Part shown: one piece after another, positions 34,966 to 43,652 of the stretch | How the letters are laid out: the number at the start of each line of letters is the position of its first letter | How positions within the stretch are numbered: position 1 is the first letter of the stretch | Source of the DNA: Thermococcus sp. Bubb.Bath | Lineage (GTDB): Archaea; Methanobacteriota_B; Thermococci; Thermococcales; Thermococcaceae | Assembly (NCBI RefSeq): GCF_012027595.1 | Contig: NZ_SNUR01000006.1 | Coordinates: 1-64,000 of the forward strand | Direction: 5' to 3' | Length of the DNA stretch: 64,000 nt | Position numbers and translations under genes: made by a program | Notes under the pieces: model-generated | The model's input: the letters and a program-made list of their open reading frames with translations, nothing else | Told to the model about the DNA's origin: nothing | Databases searched by the model: none

Positions 34966-35987
34966 ACTGGCTAAAGCTGAAGAACCACCTTGACAAATAC
35001 CTCCCGGTTTATGTTATCCTTGCCATGATAGCGGGCTTCTACGTTGGAAAGAACGTCAACCTCAAGCCATACCACGAGACGCTTAAGACCCTTAATATGC
35101 TCGTCGTCATCAGTATGATTTACCCGATGATGATTAATCTGCGCCTCGGCGAGCTCAAGAACAGTGCGAAACTTGGAAAGCAGCTGGCCATAGCGCTGGC
35201 GATGGGACTGGTTATCTCACCCCTCATTATGTACGGCGCGATATGGCTCACAGAGTTGTTCCGCCCAGTAAACCACATGCTCGCTCTCGGTCTCCTCCTG
35301 GCCACTGTTGTTCCGTGCTCCTCGATGAGCATAGCATACACCGGCTTCACCAAGGGCAACCTTGAACTGGCAACCATAGTCGTTGCCCTTAGCTTCACGC
35401 TGGCAATAGTCACCGTCCCCGGATGGCTTAAAGTCTTCGCTTCCAGCTACCACGTCAGCATCTCAGTCTGGCTCCTTGTCAAGACCATTCTCATAGTCGT
35501 CATAACCCCAATGATACTCGGAGTTCTAACGAGATGGTACCTCCTCAACAAGCTCGGCCCGGAGGGCTTCCTGAGGATAAAGCCGGCCTTTCCGGCCATC
35601 TCGCTTCTCGGCATGTACACGATAGTCTTTCTCATCTTCATGGAGAAGGCCAAGATGATAGCCAGCAAACCGAGCATAGTTGCCCTCGCCCTTGTCCCAC
35701 TGACCCTCTACTACCTCATCGCCCTCCTCTTCATGACCCTGACGGATAGGGCAATAGGGATACCCTACAAGGACCATATGGCAATGACCTTTACCTCCGT
35801 TGGAAAAAACGAGGGGACGGCAATGGCAATAGCGCTCGCAGCCGGAACCGGACTAATGGCCATCGGCCCTGCAGTTACTCCAATCATCCAGCTACCCTTT
35901 CTCGTCGGCTACGTGAAGGCATGGAGGGGGATAGCTCACTTCTGGAAGTGCAAGGTTGAGGAAAAGGAGGTGCCCACAGCAGCATGA
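34962..35987 (+). CDS. ACR3/bile-acid symporter family permease
   Basis: A 341-residue membrane protein with about ten hydrophobic segments. The ACR3 landmarks are the Cys in VVPCSSMSIAYTGFTKGNLELA and GKNEGTAMAIALA in the C-terminal half, where ACR3 has its conserved Glu. ACR3 proteins export arsenite or antimonite; bile-acid:sodium symporter relatives carry organic anions. It is translationally coupled to the UspA-like gene. No ArsR-like regulator is seen nearby, so an arsenic role is only possible. Confidence 0.82.
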   Translation: MNWLKLKNHLDKYLPVYVILAMIAGFYVGKNVNLKPYHETLKTLNMLVVISMIYPMMINLRLGELKNSAKLGKQLAIALAMGLVISPLIMYGAIWLTELFRPVNHMLALGLLLATVVPCSSMSIAYTGFTKGNLELATIVVALSFTLAIVTVPGWLKVFASSYHVSISVWLLVKTILIVVITPMILGVLTRWYLLNKLGPEGFLRIKPAFPAISLLGMYTIVFLIFMEKAKMIASKPSIVALALVPLTLYYLIALLFMTLTDRAIGIPYKDHMAMTFTSVGKNEGTAMAIALAAGTGLMAIGPAVTPIIQLPFLVGYVKAWRGIAHFWKCKVEEKEVPTAA

Positions 35988-36052
35988 GCTTCTCCATTTA
36001 CACCCTTAACTTTTTTACGTCTTCTGCGAAATCTAAATGCTAGGTGATAGAA

Positions 36053-37480
36053 ATGCAGATTCTCCTCATCCTCCCCCCAACCGACAGCGCGATAAAGAAA
36101 GTTGTTGGAACGACCGGCCCACCCCTGGGACTCGCTTACCTGGCATCGATGGTTCGCGGAGACCATGACGTCAGGATTATCGATGGCATAGCCGAGGAGC
36201 TTACCTTCGAGGACGTCATGAGGATACTGAAGAAGTACGACCCCGATGTCGTGGGCATAACCGCGACAACCTCTGCAATGTACGATGCCTACGCAGTCGC
36301 AAAAATAGCGAAGAACCTCAACGAAAACGTCTTCGTCGTCATGGGCGGACCCCATGTCACCTTCACCCCGGAGCTCACCATGAGGGAGTGCCCGTGCATT
36401 GACGCGGTGGTTAGGGGAGAGGGGGAGCTAACCTTTAAAGAGCTCGTTGATGCCCTCGACAAGGGGAGGCCACTCAAGGGAATACTCGGCCTCTCCTACC
36501 AGGATAAGGAAGCGGGCAAGATAAGGAACGAGCCCCCAAGGCCCCTCATACAGAACGTTGATGAAATTCCAATTCCCACCTACGACCTGCTTCCGATGGA
36601 CAGATACCGGGCCGACGGAACCCCCTTTGGAACGATAATGACGAGCAGGGGATGCCCGTTCAACTGTGCTTTCTGCTCTTCCTCCCTTCAGTTCGGCAAG
36701 AGGTGGCGCGGGCACAGCGTTGAGCGCGTCATCGAGGAACTGTCGATACTGCGCAACGAGTACGGGAGAAGGGAGATAGAGTTCCTCGATGATACCTTCA
36801 CGCTCAACAAGGTCAGGGCTGTTAAGATAGCGGAGGCGATAAAGCGGGAGGGGCTGGATATAACATGGACGGCCTCATCGAGGGTCAACACCTTCAACGA
36901 GAAGGTCGCGAAGGCCATGAAGGAAGGCGGATGCCACACCGTCTACTTCGGAATCGAATCGGGCTCGCAGAGAACCCTGGACTTCATAGGAAAGGGCATA
37001 ACTCCCCAGCAGTCGCTCGATGCCGTCAAACTGGCCAAGAAAATGGGACTTCATGCACTGGGTTCCTTCATAATAGGCTTCCCGGAGGAAACGAGGGAGG
37101 AGATAGAGCGGACGATAAAGTTCGCCAAGAAAGTTGGGGTTGACTTCGCCCAGTTCACGGTGGCAACACCATACCCTGGGACAAGGCTCTGGCAGTACGC
37201 CATCCAGAACAACCTCCTCCTGACGAGGAACTGGAGGAAGTACACCACGATTGACCCGGTGATGAAGCTGAAGTACTTCACGCCGGAGCAGATAGCCAAA
37301 CTCCTAAGGAAGGCTTACCTCTCCTTCTACCTCCGCCCGAAGGTTCTCCTCAGGGATATCATAGAGAGGCACGGCTTCATCTTCAGACGGGCCATAAGGG
37401 GAGTCCTCAACATCTACTACGGGGCAAAAAGGAATAAGGATGCCGGGAGGGTCCCACTCAAGACGGTTTCCTTTGACTAA
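36053..37480 (+). CDS. Radical SAM protein with B12-binding-like domain
   Basis: A 475-residue protein. The N-terminal domain (about 1-140) has the cobalamin-binding fold seen in BchE-like enzymes (PPLGLAYLASMV, DPDVVGITATTSAMYDAY, FVVMGGPHVTF) but no DxHxxG motif, as is usual in that class. The radical SAM cluster motif CPFNCAFC has Cys201, Cys205 and Cys208. Elsewhere are GIESGSQ and HALGSFIIGFPEET. Such enzymes do methylations, cyclisations and other radical chemistry on lipids or cofactors. The ATG at 36053 follows AGGTGATAG. The substrate is unknown. Confidence 0.88.
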   Translation: MQILLILPPTDSAIKKVVGTTGPPLGLAYLASMVRGDHDVRIIDGIAEELTFEDVMRILKKYDPDVVGITATTSAMYDAYAVAKIAKNLNENVFVVMGGPHVTFTPELTMRECPCIDAVVRGEGELTFKELVDALDKGRPLKGILGLSYQDKEAGKIRNEPPRPLIQNVDEIPIPTYDLLPMDRYRADGTPFGTIMTSRGCPFNCAFCSSSLQFGKRWRGHSVERVIEELSILRNEYGRREIEFLDDTFTLNKVRAVKIAEAIKREGLDITWTASSRVNTFNEKVAKAMKEGGCHTVYFGIESGSQRTLDFIGKGITPQQSLDAVKLAKKMGLHALGSFIIGFPEETREEIERTIKFAKKVGVDFAQFTVATPYPGTRLWQYAIQNNLLLTRNWRKYTTIDPVMKLKYFTPEQIAKLLRKAYLSFYLRPKVLLRDIIERHGFIFRRAIRGVLNIYYGAKRNKDAGRVPLKTVSFD

Positions 37481-37605
37481 GCCTCAGCCTTTGCCTTCTC
37501 ACGTACCTCTGGAGTGACCTCTCCCATCGTTTTTTTATCGCAGCCCATCTCGAGCATTTCGGTTACTGCATCAAAATTGGAGCGGAACTTAATCAAGTTC
37601 TCCAT
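37477..37605 (-). CDS. Possible small protein or decayed remnant
   Basis: A 42-residue open frame starting MENLIKFRSN and ending REKAKAEA with TAG, which overlaps the radical SAM stop codon. Amphipathic character (FDAVTEMLEMGCDKKTMGEV) looks protein-like rather than random. It lies in the same frame as the oxidoreductase, 17 codons past that gene's stop, without a ribosome site. It may be a tail or remnant rather than a gene. Confidence 0.3.
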   Translation of the reverse strand: MENLIKFRSNFDAVTEMLEMGCDKKTMGEVTPEVREKAKAEA

Positions 37606-37656
37606 AACAACGAAGAACCGACGAAGAACTGAAAAAGGGCGGGAAAAGGGAAGGCT

Positions 37657-39486
37657 TCAGAGCCTCTTCCCAACCTCATAGCCCTCGTGAACAGCGCTGG
37701 CGATGTTCCTGACGGATTTTGCATCACCTATTATGTGGTAGTCGATTCCGTCTATGACGAAGGGAACGTAGGGGCGCATGCCGAAGGCTCCCACTATGAC
37801 GTCACACTCTATCATCTCCTTCTCTCCAGTCTCGGTGTTCTCCACTATCGCGTAGCCCTCTCCTGCGCTCACGAAGCGTCTGTTTACGATTATTGGGATT
37901 CCCTTCTCCTCAAGCTCCCTTAAGAGGTAGCCGCGGGTGATCCTCTCGACGTTCGGAAGGATGGCTGGGCTGCGCTTGATGATCTTTATCCTGTTGTTGA
38001 ACTGGGAAAGGTAGACGGCCGTCTCAACGCCAACCAGGCCGCCGCCTCCGATGAGAACGTTCTTGTTCTCTACCTTGACCTCCCCCGTGAGGATTCTGTC
38101 AAAGGGCGTTATCAACCCGCGCTCCCCGCTGCATGGAAGGAACGGCTTCGCCCCGGTGGCTATAACGACCGCATCGGGCTTTACCGCCAGGATGTCCTCC
38201 TTCGCCGCCTTCCCCTCGTGGAGATGAACGTTCGGGAGCTCGCTCAGGACGTTGTGGTAGTACTCTATGAGCCAGCCTATCTTGTCCTTCCCCGGCGGGA
38301 CCTTGGCGAGAACGAGCTGGCCGCCGAAGGTCTCGTAGAACAGGTGAACCTCGTGGCCCCTAAGAGCAGCAACCCTCGCCGCCTCGAGCCCACCGGGTCC
38401 GGCGCCTATGACAGCAACCACGCGCTTCTCAGGGGCGGGCGTTATCTCCTCCTCGTTTCCGACGTTCGGGTTCGCACCGCACCTTATCGGCCCCTTTTCG
38501 TCGTGGACAGCTTTGATACACTCGCTGCAACCGATGCATCTCCGTATCAGATGCTCCTTCCCCTCAGCGACCTTCTTCACCCAGTCGGGGTCTGCTATGA
38601 GCGTCCTCCCGAGGACGACCAGGTCGGCCTGCGTCTCAAGAACCCTCTCCGCAACGGCCGGCTCCCGTATCATTCCGACAGCTGCAACTGGAACCGGAAG
38701 CGGGCGGATTTTCTCCGCGAGGTAGGCGCGCCAGGCCTGCGGATAGTGCATTGGCTCAAGGCGCTTCTCCTTCGGCCCCAGACCAATGTCCGCCTGTATC
38801 ATATCGTAGCCGGCTTTCGCCAGCTCCAGCGCTATCTCCCTACCCATTGTTAAGTTTATTCCTCCTTCGAGGAAGTCATCAACGGCCAGCCTTATCGTTA
38901 CCGGGAAGTCCCAGCCGCACTCCTCGGCTATCCTCTTCCTGATGACCTTTGCAAAGCGCGTTCTCTGCCCCCACTCGTCGTCACGGTGGTTGGTCAGCGG
39001 TGAGAGGAACTGGTTCACGAGGAGCCCATGGGCAGCCTGTATCTCCACCATGTCGAAACCGGTTTCCATCGCCAGCCTGGCGGAGTAAGCGTATTTTTCA
39101 ACCAATTCCTCTATCTTCTCGGGGGAGAGGTAGTCAACGCCGTCCTTCTTCCAGCCCTCATGGGCGAGCTCTATGGAGAGCTTAACTCCCTCATGTTTGT
39201 GAACTTCAAATGTAAGCCATTCCCAGTCCTTGAGGACAGCCTTCGAGTCGATCCTTGGCTGGAATGGCATGTGCTTGCCCTCTGGGAAGTCTATCGACGT
39301 GTTCTCAATGATTATAAGGCCAACCCCTCCTCTTGCCCTCCTCTCGTAGTGTTTAATGAACTTCTCGGTCAGGCGGCCGTTCTCAAGGGCGAAGTTCGTC
39401 GATATGGGTGGAAAAATGGCCCTGTTCATGAGCTGGACCTTTCCTATGTTTATCGGCTCGAATAATTTTGGATAATCGTCCTTCAT
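37657..39486 (-). CDS. Old-yellow-enzyme / 2,4-dienoyl-CoA reductase-like oxidoreductase
   Basis: A 609-residue multi-domain flavoenzyme. Residues 1-330 are the FMN TIM barrel (LFEPINIGKVQLMNRAIFPPIS, VEIQAAHGLLVNQFLSPLTNHRDDEWG). Next is a 4Fe-4S segment, CIGCSECIKAVHDEKGPIRCGANP, then an FAD/NAD(P)H domain starting VAVIGAGPGGLEAARVAA and a second Rossmann motif NVLIGGGGLVGVETAVYL. This matches bacterial 2,4-dienoyl-CoA reductase and NADH oxidase-like enzymes, which pass NAD(P)H electrons by FAD, Fe-S and FMN to an enone or similar acceptor. The start at 39486 follows GGTGAGC; a TATA box lies at about 39520. Confidence 0.9.
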   Translation of the reverse strand: MKDDYPKLFEPINIGKVQLMNRAIFPPISTNFALENGRLTEKFIKHYERRARGGVGLIIIENTSIDFPEGKHMPFQPRIDSKAVLKDWEWLTFEVHKHEGVKLSIELAHEGWKKDGVDYLSPEKIEELVEKYAYSARLAMETGFDMVEIQAAHGLLVNQFLSPLTNHRDDEWGQRTRFAKVIRKRIAEECGWDFPVTIRLAVDDFLEGGINLTMGREIALELAKAGYDMIQADIGLGPKEKRLEPMHYPQAWRAYLAEKIRPLPVPVAAVGMIREPAVAERVLETQADLVVLGRTLIADPDWVKKVAEGKEHLIRRCIGCSECIKAVHDEKGPIRCGANPNVGNEEEITPAPEKRVVAVIGAGPGGLEAARVAALRGHEVHLFYETFGGQLVLAKVPPGKDKIGWLIEYYHNVLSELPNVHLHEGKAAKEDILAVKPDAVVIATGAKPFLPCSGERGLITPFDRILTGEVKVENKNVLIGGGGLVGVETAVYLSQFNNRIKIIKRSPAILPNVERITRGYLLRELEEKGIPIIVNRRFVSAGEGYAIVENTETGEKEMIECDVIVGAFGMRPYVPFVIDGIDYHIIGDAKSVRNIASAVHEGYEVGKRL

Positions 39487-39605
39487 TAGGCTCACCGAAC
39501 AAGAGGAGTCGGAGGGGCTTATAAACATTGGTTCGATTGAATTGGGATTGACATGAAAAATTTTTGAAAAATTAAAAAGAGAATAAGAAAAACACGAGGA
39601 TGAAC

Positions 39606-39633
39606 CCCGGTAACCTCACAGTAGGTACCCGGG
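39606..39633. repeat. GC-rich hairpin upstream of ABC exporter
   Basis: CCCGGTAACCT (39606-39616) and AGGTACCCGGG (39623-39633) pair at 9 of 11 positions around a 6-base loop. It lies in a 200-base gap between divergent genes, about 15 bases upstream of the TATA-like GTTTAAAC (39649) of the ABC gene. In a strongly AT-rich gap it stands out. It could be an operator or a small RNA fold. Confidence 0.4.
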
Positions 39634-39687
39634 AAATGCCCGCAAAAGGTTTAAACATGTGAAAATAGATTTATCCCTGTGGTAACG

Positions 39688-40617
39688 ATGAAGGCAATAG
39701 AAGCAGTTAATCTGACCAAATACTACGGGTCCTTTCTTGCCGTTGACAACGTGAGCTTTGATGTCAAGGAGAACGAGATTTTCGGCTTCCTCGGGCCCAA
39801 CGGGGCCGGGAAGACCACCACCATAAGGATGCTCACGGGCGTTCTAAAGCCAAGCTCAGGTGAAGTGAGAGTTCTTGGTTACAACATGCTCAACGAGGGC
39901 GAGAAGGTAAAAGCGAGGGAGAGAACGGGTATAGTCCCAGAGCTGGCCAATCCCTACGTGGATTTGACCGCCATGCAAAACCTAAGGCTCATGGGTGAGC
40001 TGTACGGGATGCCAGGGCGGGAGATAGAGAAGCGCTCAATTGAGCTCCTCAAGCTCTTCGACCTCTACGAGAAGAGGAATACCAAGGTGAGGGGCTTCTC
40101 AAAGGGCATGCGGCAGCGCCTGATTCTCGCGATGGCGATGATAGCCGACCCGGAGCTCTACTTCCTTGACGAGCCAACGAGCGGGCTCGACGTTATCAGC
40201 GCGCGTATGATAAAGGATATAATTCGGGAGGAGAGAAAGAACGGAAAGACAATCTTTGTTACGAGCCACAACATGGCCGATGTGAACGAGCTCTGCAACA
40301 GGGTGGCGATAATAAGGCGGGGAAAGCTGATAGCGATAGACACGCCTGAGAGGCTCAAAACATTGAGCAAAAAATACCTCTTCGTCGAGGTGAGCCTTGA
40401 GCCCATGCCCAAGGAAATTCGGATCTCCAGCGCGTCGAGGATCGAGAGGAAAGGAGACAAGCTAAAAATCCAAACGGAAGATCCTAACGCGACGGTAAAG
40501 GAGCTCGTCCGCTATGCTGAGGAAAAGGGGCTGAGGATAGTGAGCCTGAAGACGCTGACGCCCTCCCTTGAGGACGTTTTCGTCGAGCTGGTGGGTGGTA
40601 AAAATGAACGCAATTGA
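39688..40617 (+). CDS. ABC-2 type exporter ATPase
   Basis: A 309-residue ATPase of the drug/daunorubicin-type (ABC-2) class. Walker A GPNGAGKTT is at residues 36-44, the signature region is FSKGMRQRLILAMAM, Walker B LYFLDEPTSGLDV, and the switch His is in FVTSHNMADV. The C-terminal extension (about 220-309) is typical of this class. A TATA box about 40 bases upstream fits a start at 39688; GTG at 39679 is possible. Overlaps the permease gene by 14 bases. Confidence 0.92.
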   Translation: MKAIEAVNLTKYYGSFLAVDNVSFDVKENEIFGFLGPNGAGKTTTIRMLTGVLKPSSGEVRVLGYNMLNEGEKVKARERTGIVPELANPYVDLTAMQNLRLMGELYGMPGREIEKRSIELLKLFDLYEKRNTKVRGFSKGMRQRLILAMAMIADPELYFLDEPTSGLDVISARMIKDIIREERKNGKTIFVTSHNMADVNELCNRVAIIRRGKLIAIDTPERLKTLSKKYLFVEVSLEPMPKEIRISSASRIERKGDKLKIQTEDPNATVKELVRYAEEKGLRIVSLKTLTPSLEDVFVELVGGKNERN

Positions 40618-41350
40618 CCAGTTCAGGCGTTCCTTTGCGATAGCGAAGAAGGACATGCTCATATTCTACCTCAAGGGTCCGGTCGTGATAATGGGATTGC
40701 TCTTCCCGTTCTTCCTGTTCCTGGCCTTTGTAATCGGAAGGAACCTGGGCGGGGAGACCCTCTTCGCCGGACTTATGGGAATGACCGTCTTTTTCACCTC
40801 AACCGCCGTTGGACCGACGATAATCCCATGGGAGTGCCGCGGAAGGACCTTCGAGAGGCTGATAACTGCCCCTGTCTCGCTCGCCACGGTCCTCCTAGGT
40901 GACTTTCAGGCTTCGTTCTACTTTGGGTTCGGTGTTTCCCTGGCAGTCTCGATACCGACGATGCTCTACCTTGGAATACGCCCAGGTTTTGCCCTCTTCC
41001 TTGGGGCCACACTCCTCGCTCTGGCATGCTTCTCGGCAATGACCATACTGATGTCCTCATATCCCCCCACGGATGTTCCAGCCGACGTCATGATGCTCTC
41101 CTCTCTCGTCAAGTTCTCGCTCCTCTTCATAAGCGGCATCTTCGTCCCATTGGATAAGCTACCGACCTACGGAAGGGCCCTCTCCTTCGTATCGCCGCTG
41201 ACCTACTACGTGGACGCGATAAGGCACTCCCTTGGGGGAGGATACCTACCAGTCTGGCTCGATCTGGTGATGCTGACCCTATTTGCGGTTGCCTTCTTTT
41301 TAACTGGGTCCTGGGTACATACCAAAGTGCTTGAGAAGAGGTTCACGTGA
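40604..41350 (+). CDS. ABC-2 type exporter permease
   Basis: A 248-residue membrane protein with six hydrophobic segments. The ABC-2 pattern includes WECRGRTFERLITAPVSLATVLLGDF after the second segment and PTYGRALSFVSPLTYYVDAIRHSLGG before the last. It pairs with the ATPase gene it overlaps. Substrate unknown; possible cargos are drugs, lipids or small peptides. Confidence 0.9.
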   Translation: MNAIDQFRRSFAIAKKDMLIFYLKGPVVIMGLLFPFFLFLAFVIGRNLGGETLFAGLMGMTVFFTSTAVGPTIIPWECRGRTFERLITAPVSLATVLLGDFQASFYFGFGVSLAVSIPTMLYLGIRPGFALFLGATLLALACFSAMTILMSSYPPTDVPADVMMLSSLVKFSLLFISGIFVPLDKLPTYGRALSFVSPLTYYVDAIRHSLGGGYLPVWLDLVMLTLFAVAFFLTGSWVHTKVLEKRFT

Positions 41351-41451
41351 GGTTCGGACTTTTATGGGAATGAGCTGGTACCAGCATGAAGTACTCCCTG
41401 AACTGCCGTTAAAGTTAAGGTGGGATACGGTAACTACCGGTGGTGGGTTAC

Positions 41452-42009
41452 ATGCCCCTTAAAATTGAGAACGTCGTGACCTCCATTGATCTTCATGGTC
41501 CGATAGATATCGAGCGGGTCCCCAGGGAGCTTGACCCCGTCCGTTATGATCCATCTGTCTTCCCTGGGGCGGCGTACAGGATGGGCTCATTCGGGGTTAC
41601 TTTCCTGATATTCAACTCCGGAAAACTCGTCTGTACGGGGGCCAAAAGTGTCGAAACGGTAAAACAGGCTACGGCGGAGCTTAAACAGACACTCGAAGGG
41701 ATGGGGATGAAGTTCAAGGGCGAGCCGGAGATAACCGTTCAGAACGTCGTGGCAGCGGGGGACATCGGCCTCGGACGGGTGGAACTCGAAGAGGTGGCGC
41801 TAACGCTGCCCAACGTGGAGTATGAGCCGGAAATATTTCCAGGAGTGGTTTACAGGGTCAGAAACTCCAGAATGACCGTACTCATCTTTAACAGCGGAAA
41901 AGTCGTGGTCTCGGGGGCCAAAGACGAGAACGACATTACAAGGGCGGTTGAAGAGCTTAAAAAGGACCTCTACAAGTATGAACTTCTGGAAGAAGACGAC
42001 GAGTGGTAA
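41452..42009 (+). CDS. tbp: Divergent TATA-binding protein paralogue
   Basis: A 185-residue protein with the two-fold TBP repeat. FPG occurs at 37-39 and 129-131, IFNSGK at 53-58 and 145-150, and CTGAK / VSGAK follow each; the acidic C-terminus LLEEDDEW also matches archaeal TBP. It differs strongly from the housekeeping Thermococcales TBP as I recall it, mostly in the first repeat (AAYRMGSFGVTFLIF). The Phe residues that kink the TATA DNA (in FPG and IF) are kept, so DNA binding is likely. The ATG follows GGTGGTGGG, 101 bases after the exporter genes. It may act as an alternative basal factor or a promoter-specific regulator. I infer a second TBP gene elsewhere in the genome. Confidence 0.85.
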   Translation: MPLKIENVVTSIDLHGPIDIERVPRELDPVRYDPSVFPGAAYRMGSFGVTFLIFNSGKLVCTGAKSVETVKQATAELKQTLEGMGMKFKGEPEITVQNVVAAGDIGLGRVELEEVALTLPNVEYEPEIFPGVVYRVRNSRMTVLIFNSGKVVVSGAKDENDITRAVEELKKDLYKYELLEEDDEW

Positions 42010-42129
42010 AAAATCTAGAGATCCTTGGACTGCAGTAATTGGGAAATTTATAATCTTTCCCCATGTCTGCGTTTCCTGCAAGAGACGGAAGCTCATCAGG
42101 ATCAGGGTCTGACAGGGAGGCACAGTAAA

Positions 42130-43215
42130 ATGAAACGCCTTAAAAACTTCATCAGACGTGAGTGGTTCCTTACCGTTCTCCTGCTTCTCTACTCCATCCT
42201 GGTTATCTCCGATAGCAATCTCCTAAAAAGGACCCCCAACCTGATTGACTGGGAGAGCCTCTCCCTGATAACTTCTCTGATCATGGCATCAAAAGGCCTT
42301 GAGCTCTCTGGGATTTTCTCAAAACTCGGTCCCCACATTATAAGGGCCGCCAATCACTCCGAAAGGCGTCTCGTGATTCTGTTCATCCTGACAATCTCAC
42401 TTTCCTCCGCTGTGATTATGAACGATACCGCCATGCTGGTCTTCATTCCCCTTGTCTCAATCACGTTGGAGATGGCGGGGGTGAACACGGCAAGAGCGGT
42501 AACACTCTCAGCCATTGCGGCCAACGTGGGCTCCTCTCTTACGCCAGTGGGAAACCCCCAGAACGTCATAATCTGGCATCACTATTCCCTAGGCTTCTTC
42601 GAGTTTATTCGCACGTTATTACCGTATGTAACCCTCTGGCTCGCCCTCCTTCTGGCTTTTACAATGACCGTCAGGGATAGGAAGCTCTCCATTGAAACTG
42701 TTCCTGATACTGTGCTGAAGAAAGATCTCCTCGCCGTTTCGCTTATCTCGCTGGTTATTGATGTATCCCTGGCGGAGGTAGGGAAGCCATTGGTCGCGTT
42801 CCTATTCACTCTCATTGCGTTTTTGGCCCTGGGAAGGGAAACGCTCCTGAAATTCGACTGGGCGCTCGTTCTAATCTTTGCCTTCATATTCGTTGATTTC
42901 AATGAACTTGCCCTCATGTTGCAGCGGGCGGGCTTAAACCTCCCGACTTCTGGGGTTTTGCTGTTCTTGGCCTCCGCTGGTTTAAGCCAGCTCGTCAGCA
43001 ACGTCCCGGCCACCGTCTTTCTGTCCTCAGCCAACCCGAAGTGGCTTCCACTAGCACTGGGAGTCAATGTAGGCGGGACGGGTAGCATCGTTGGCTCCCT
43101 GGCAAATCTCATCGCCATTAGAATAGCTGGAGTCAGAATCCGGGAATTCCATCGCTACTCCATCCCGTACTTCATCTTAGCTCTACTTCTTTCCCTGCTT
43201 CTCTTTTTGTTGTGA
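42130..43215 (+). CDS. ArsB/NhaD-type anion permease
   Basis: A 361-residue membrane protein with about ten segments. The ion-transporter superfamily signature is SLTPVGNPQNVIIW, and a matching half is GVNVGGTGSIVGSLANLIAIRIA near the C-terminus. Family members carry arsenite, dicarboxylates, or exchange sodium for protons; the choice cannot be made here. The ATG at 42130 follows GGGAGG and a TATA-like TTTATAATC lies about 80 bases upstream, so it likely has its own promoter. Confidence 0.83.
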   Translation: MKRLKNFIRREWFLTVLLLLYSILVISDSNLLKRTPNLIDWESLSLITSLIMASKGLELSGIFSKLGPHIIRAANHSERRLVILFILTISLSSAVIMNDTAMLVFIPLVSITLEMAGVNTARAVTLSAIAANVGSSLTPVGNPQNVIIWHHYSLGFFEFIRTLLPYVTLWLALLLAFTMTVRDRKLSIETVPDTVLKKDLLAVSLISLVIDVSLAEVGKPLVAFLFTLIAFLALGRETLLKFDWALVLIFAFIFVDFNELALMLQRAGLNLPTSGVLLFLASAGLSQLVSNVPATVFLSSANPKWLPLALGVNVGGTGSIVGSLANLIAIRIAGVRIREFHRYSIPYFILALLLSLLLFLL

Positions 43216-43325
43216 TTTTGATGAGGGAAAGTATAAATGTATAAAAACCTCCGGAATAGCCCACGTCACGGTCCAGCTTGAGGCCGGGAGATGTGAGGAC
43301 AAAAGCACAATCTGTGGTGAGAAAG

Positions 43326-43652
43326 GTGATTAGGGTTGCAGTTCCAACTTTGGAGGGCGGACTCGAGGATAGGGTTCATGAAAGCCTCGTTAGGGCGGAG
43401 ACTTTCACGCTGGTGGATTTAGGGAACGGGGAAGTAAAAAACGTGGAAATCGTTGAAAACCCATACAGAAAAGAACCCTACGGCGCAGGCTCCAAGGTAG
43501 CCCTGTTTCTGGTTAACATGAGAGTGAACGTTCTTCTAACTCCGATGGACTGCCCGAAGGGGAAGGCGATACTGGAAATAGGCAAGGTCAGGATAATCAA
43601 AGTAGAGGCAGGGAAAAAGGTTAGAGACGCCCTGAATACCCTCATGGGTTGA
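43326..43652 (+). CDS. NifX/NifB-type dinitrogenase cofactor domain protein
   Basis: A 108-residue single-domain protein of the Fe-Mo cofactor biosynthesis family (IRVAVPTLEGGLEDRV, VENPYR, VLLTPMDCPKGKAILE). In nitrogen fixers these proteins carry cofactor precursors, but many archaea without nitrogenase have them, perhaps for other Fe-S or metal clusters. The GTG start at 43326 follows GGTGAG. A TATA-like TATAAATG is at about 43234. Its end overlaps the convergent ferredoxin gene by 11 bases. Confidence 0.78.
   Translation: MIRVAVPTLEGGLEDRVHESLVRAETFTLVDLGNGEVKNVEIVENPYRKEPYGAGSKVALFLVNMRVNVLLTPMDCPKGKAILEIGKVRIIKVEAGKKVRDALNTLMG

Noticed and set aside
43216-43260. TTGATGA after the ion permease as a box C
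   Set aside because: No CTGA box follows within the length of a guide RNA.
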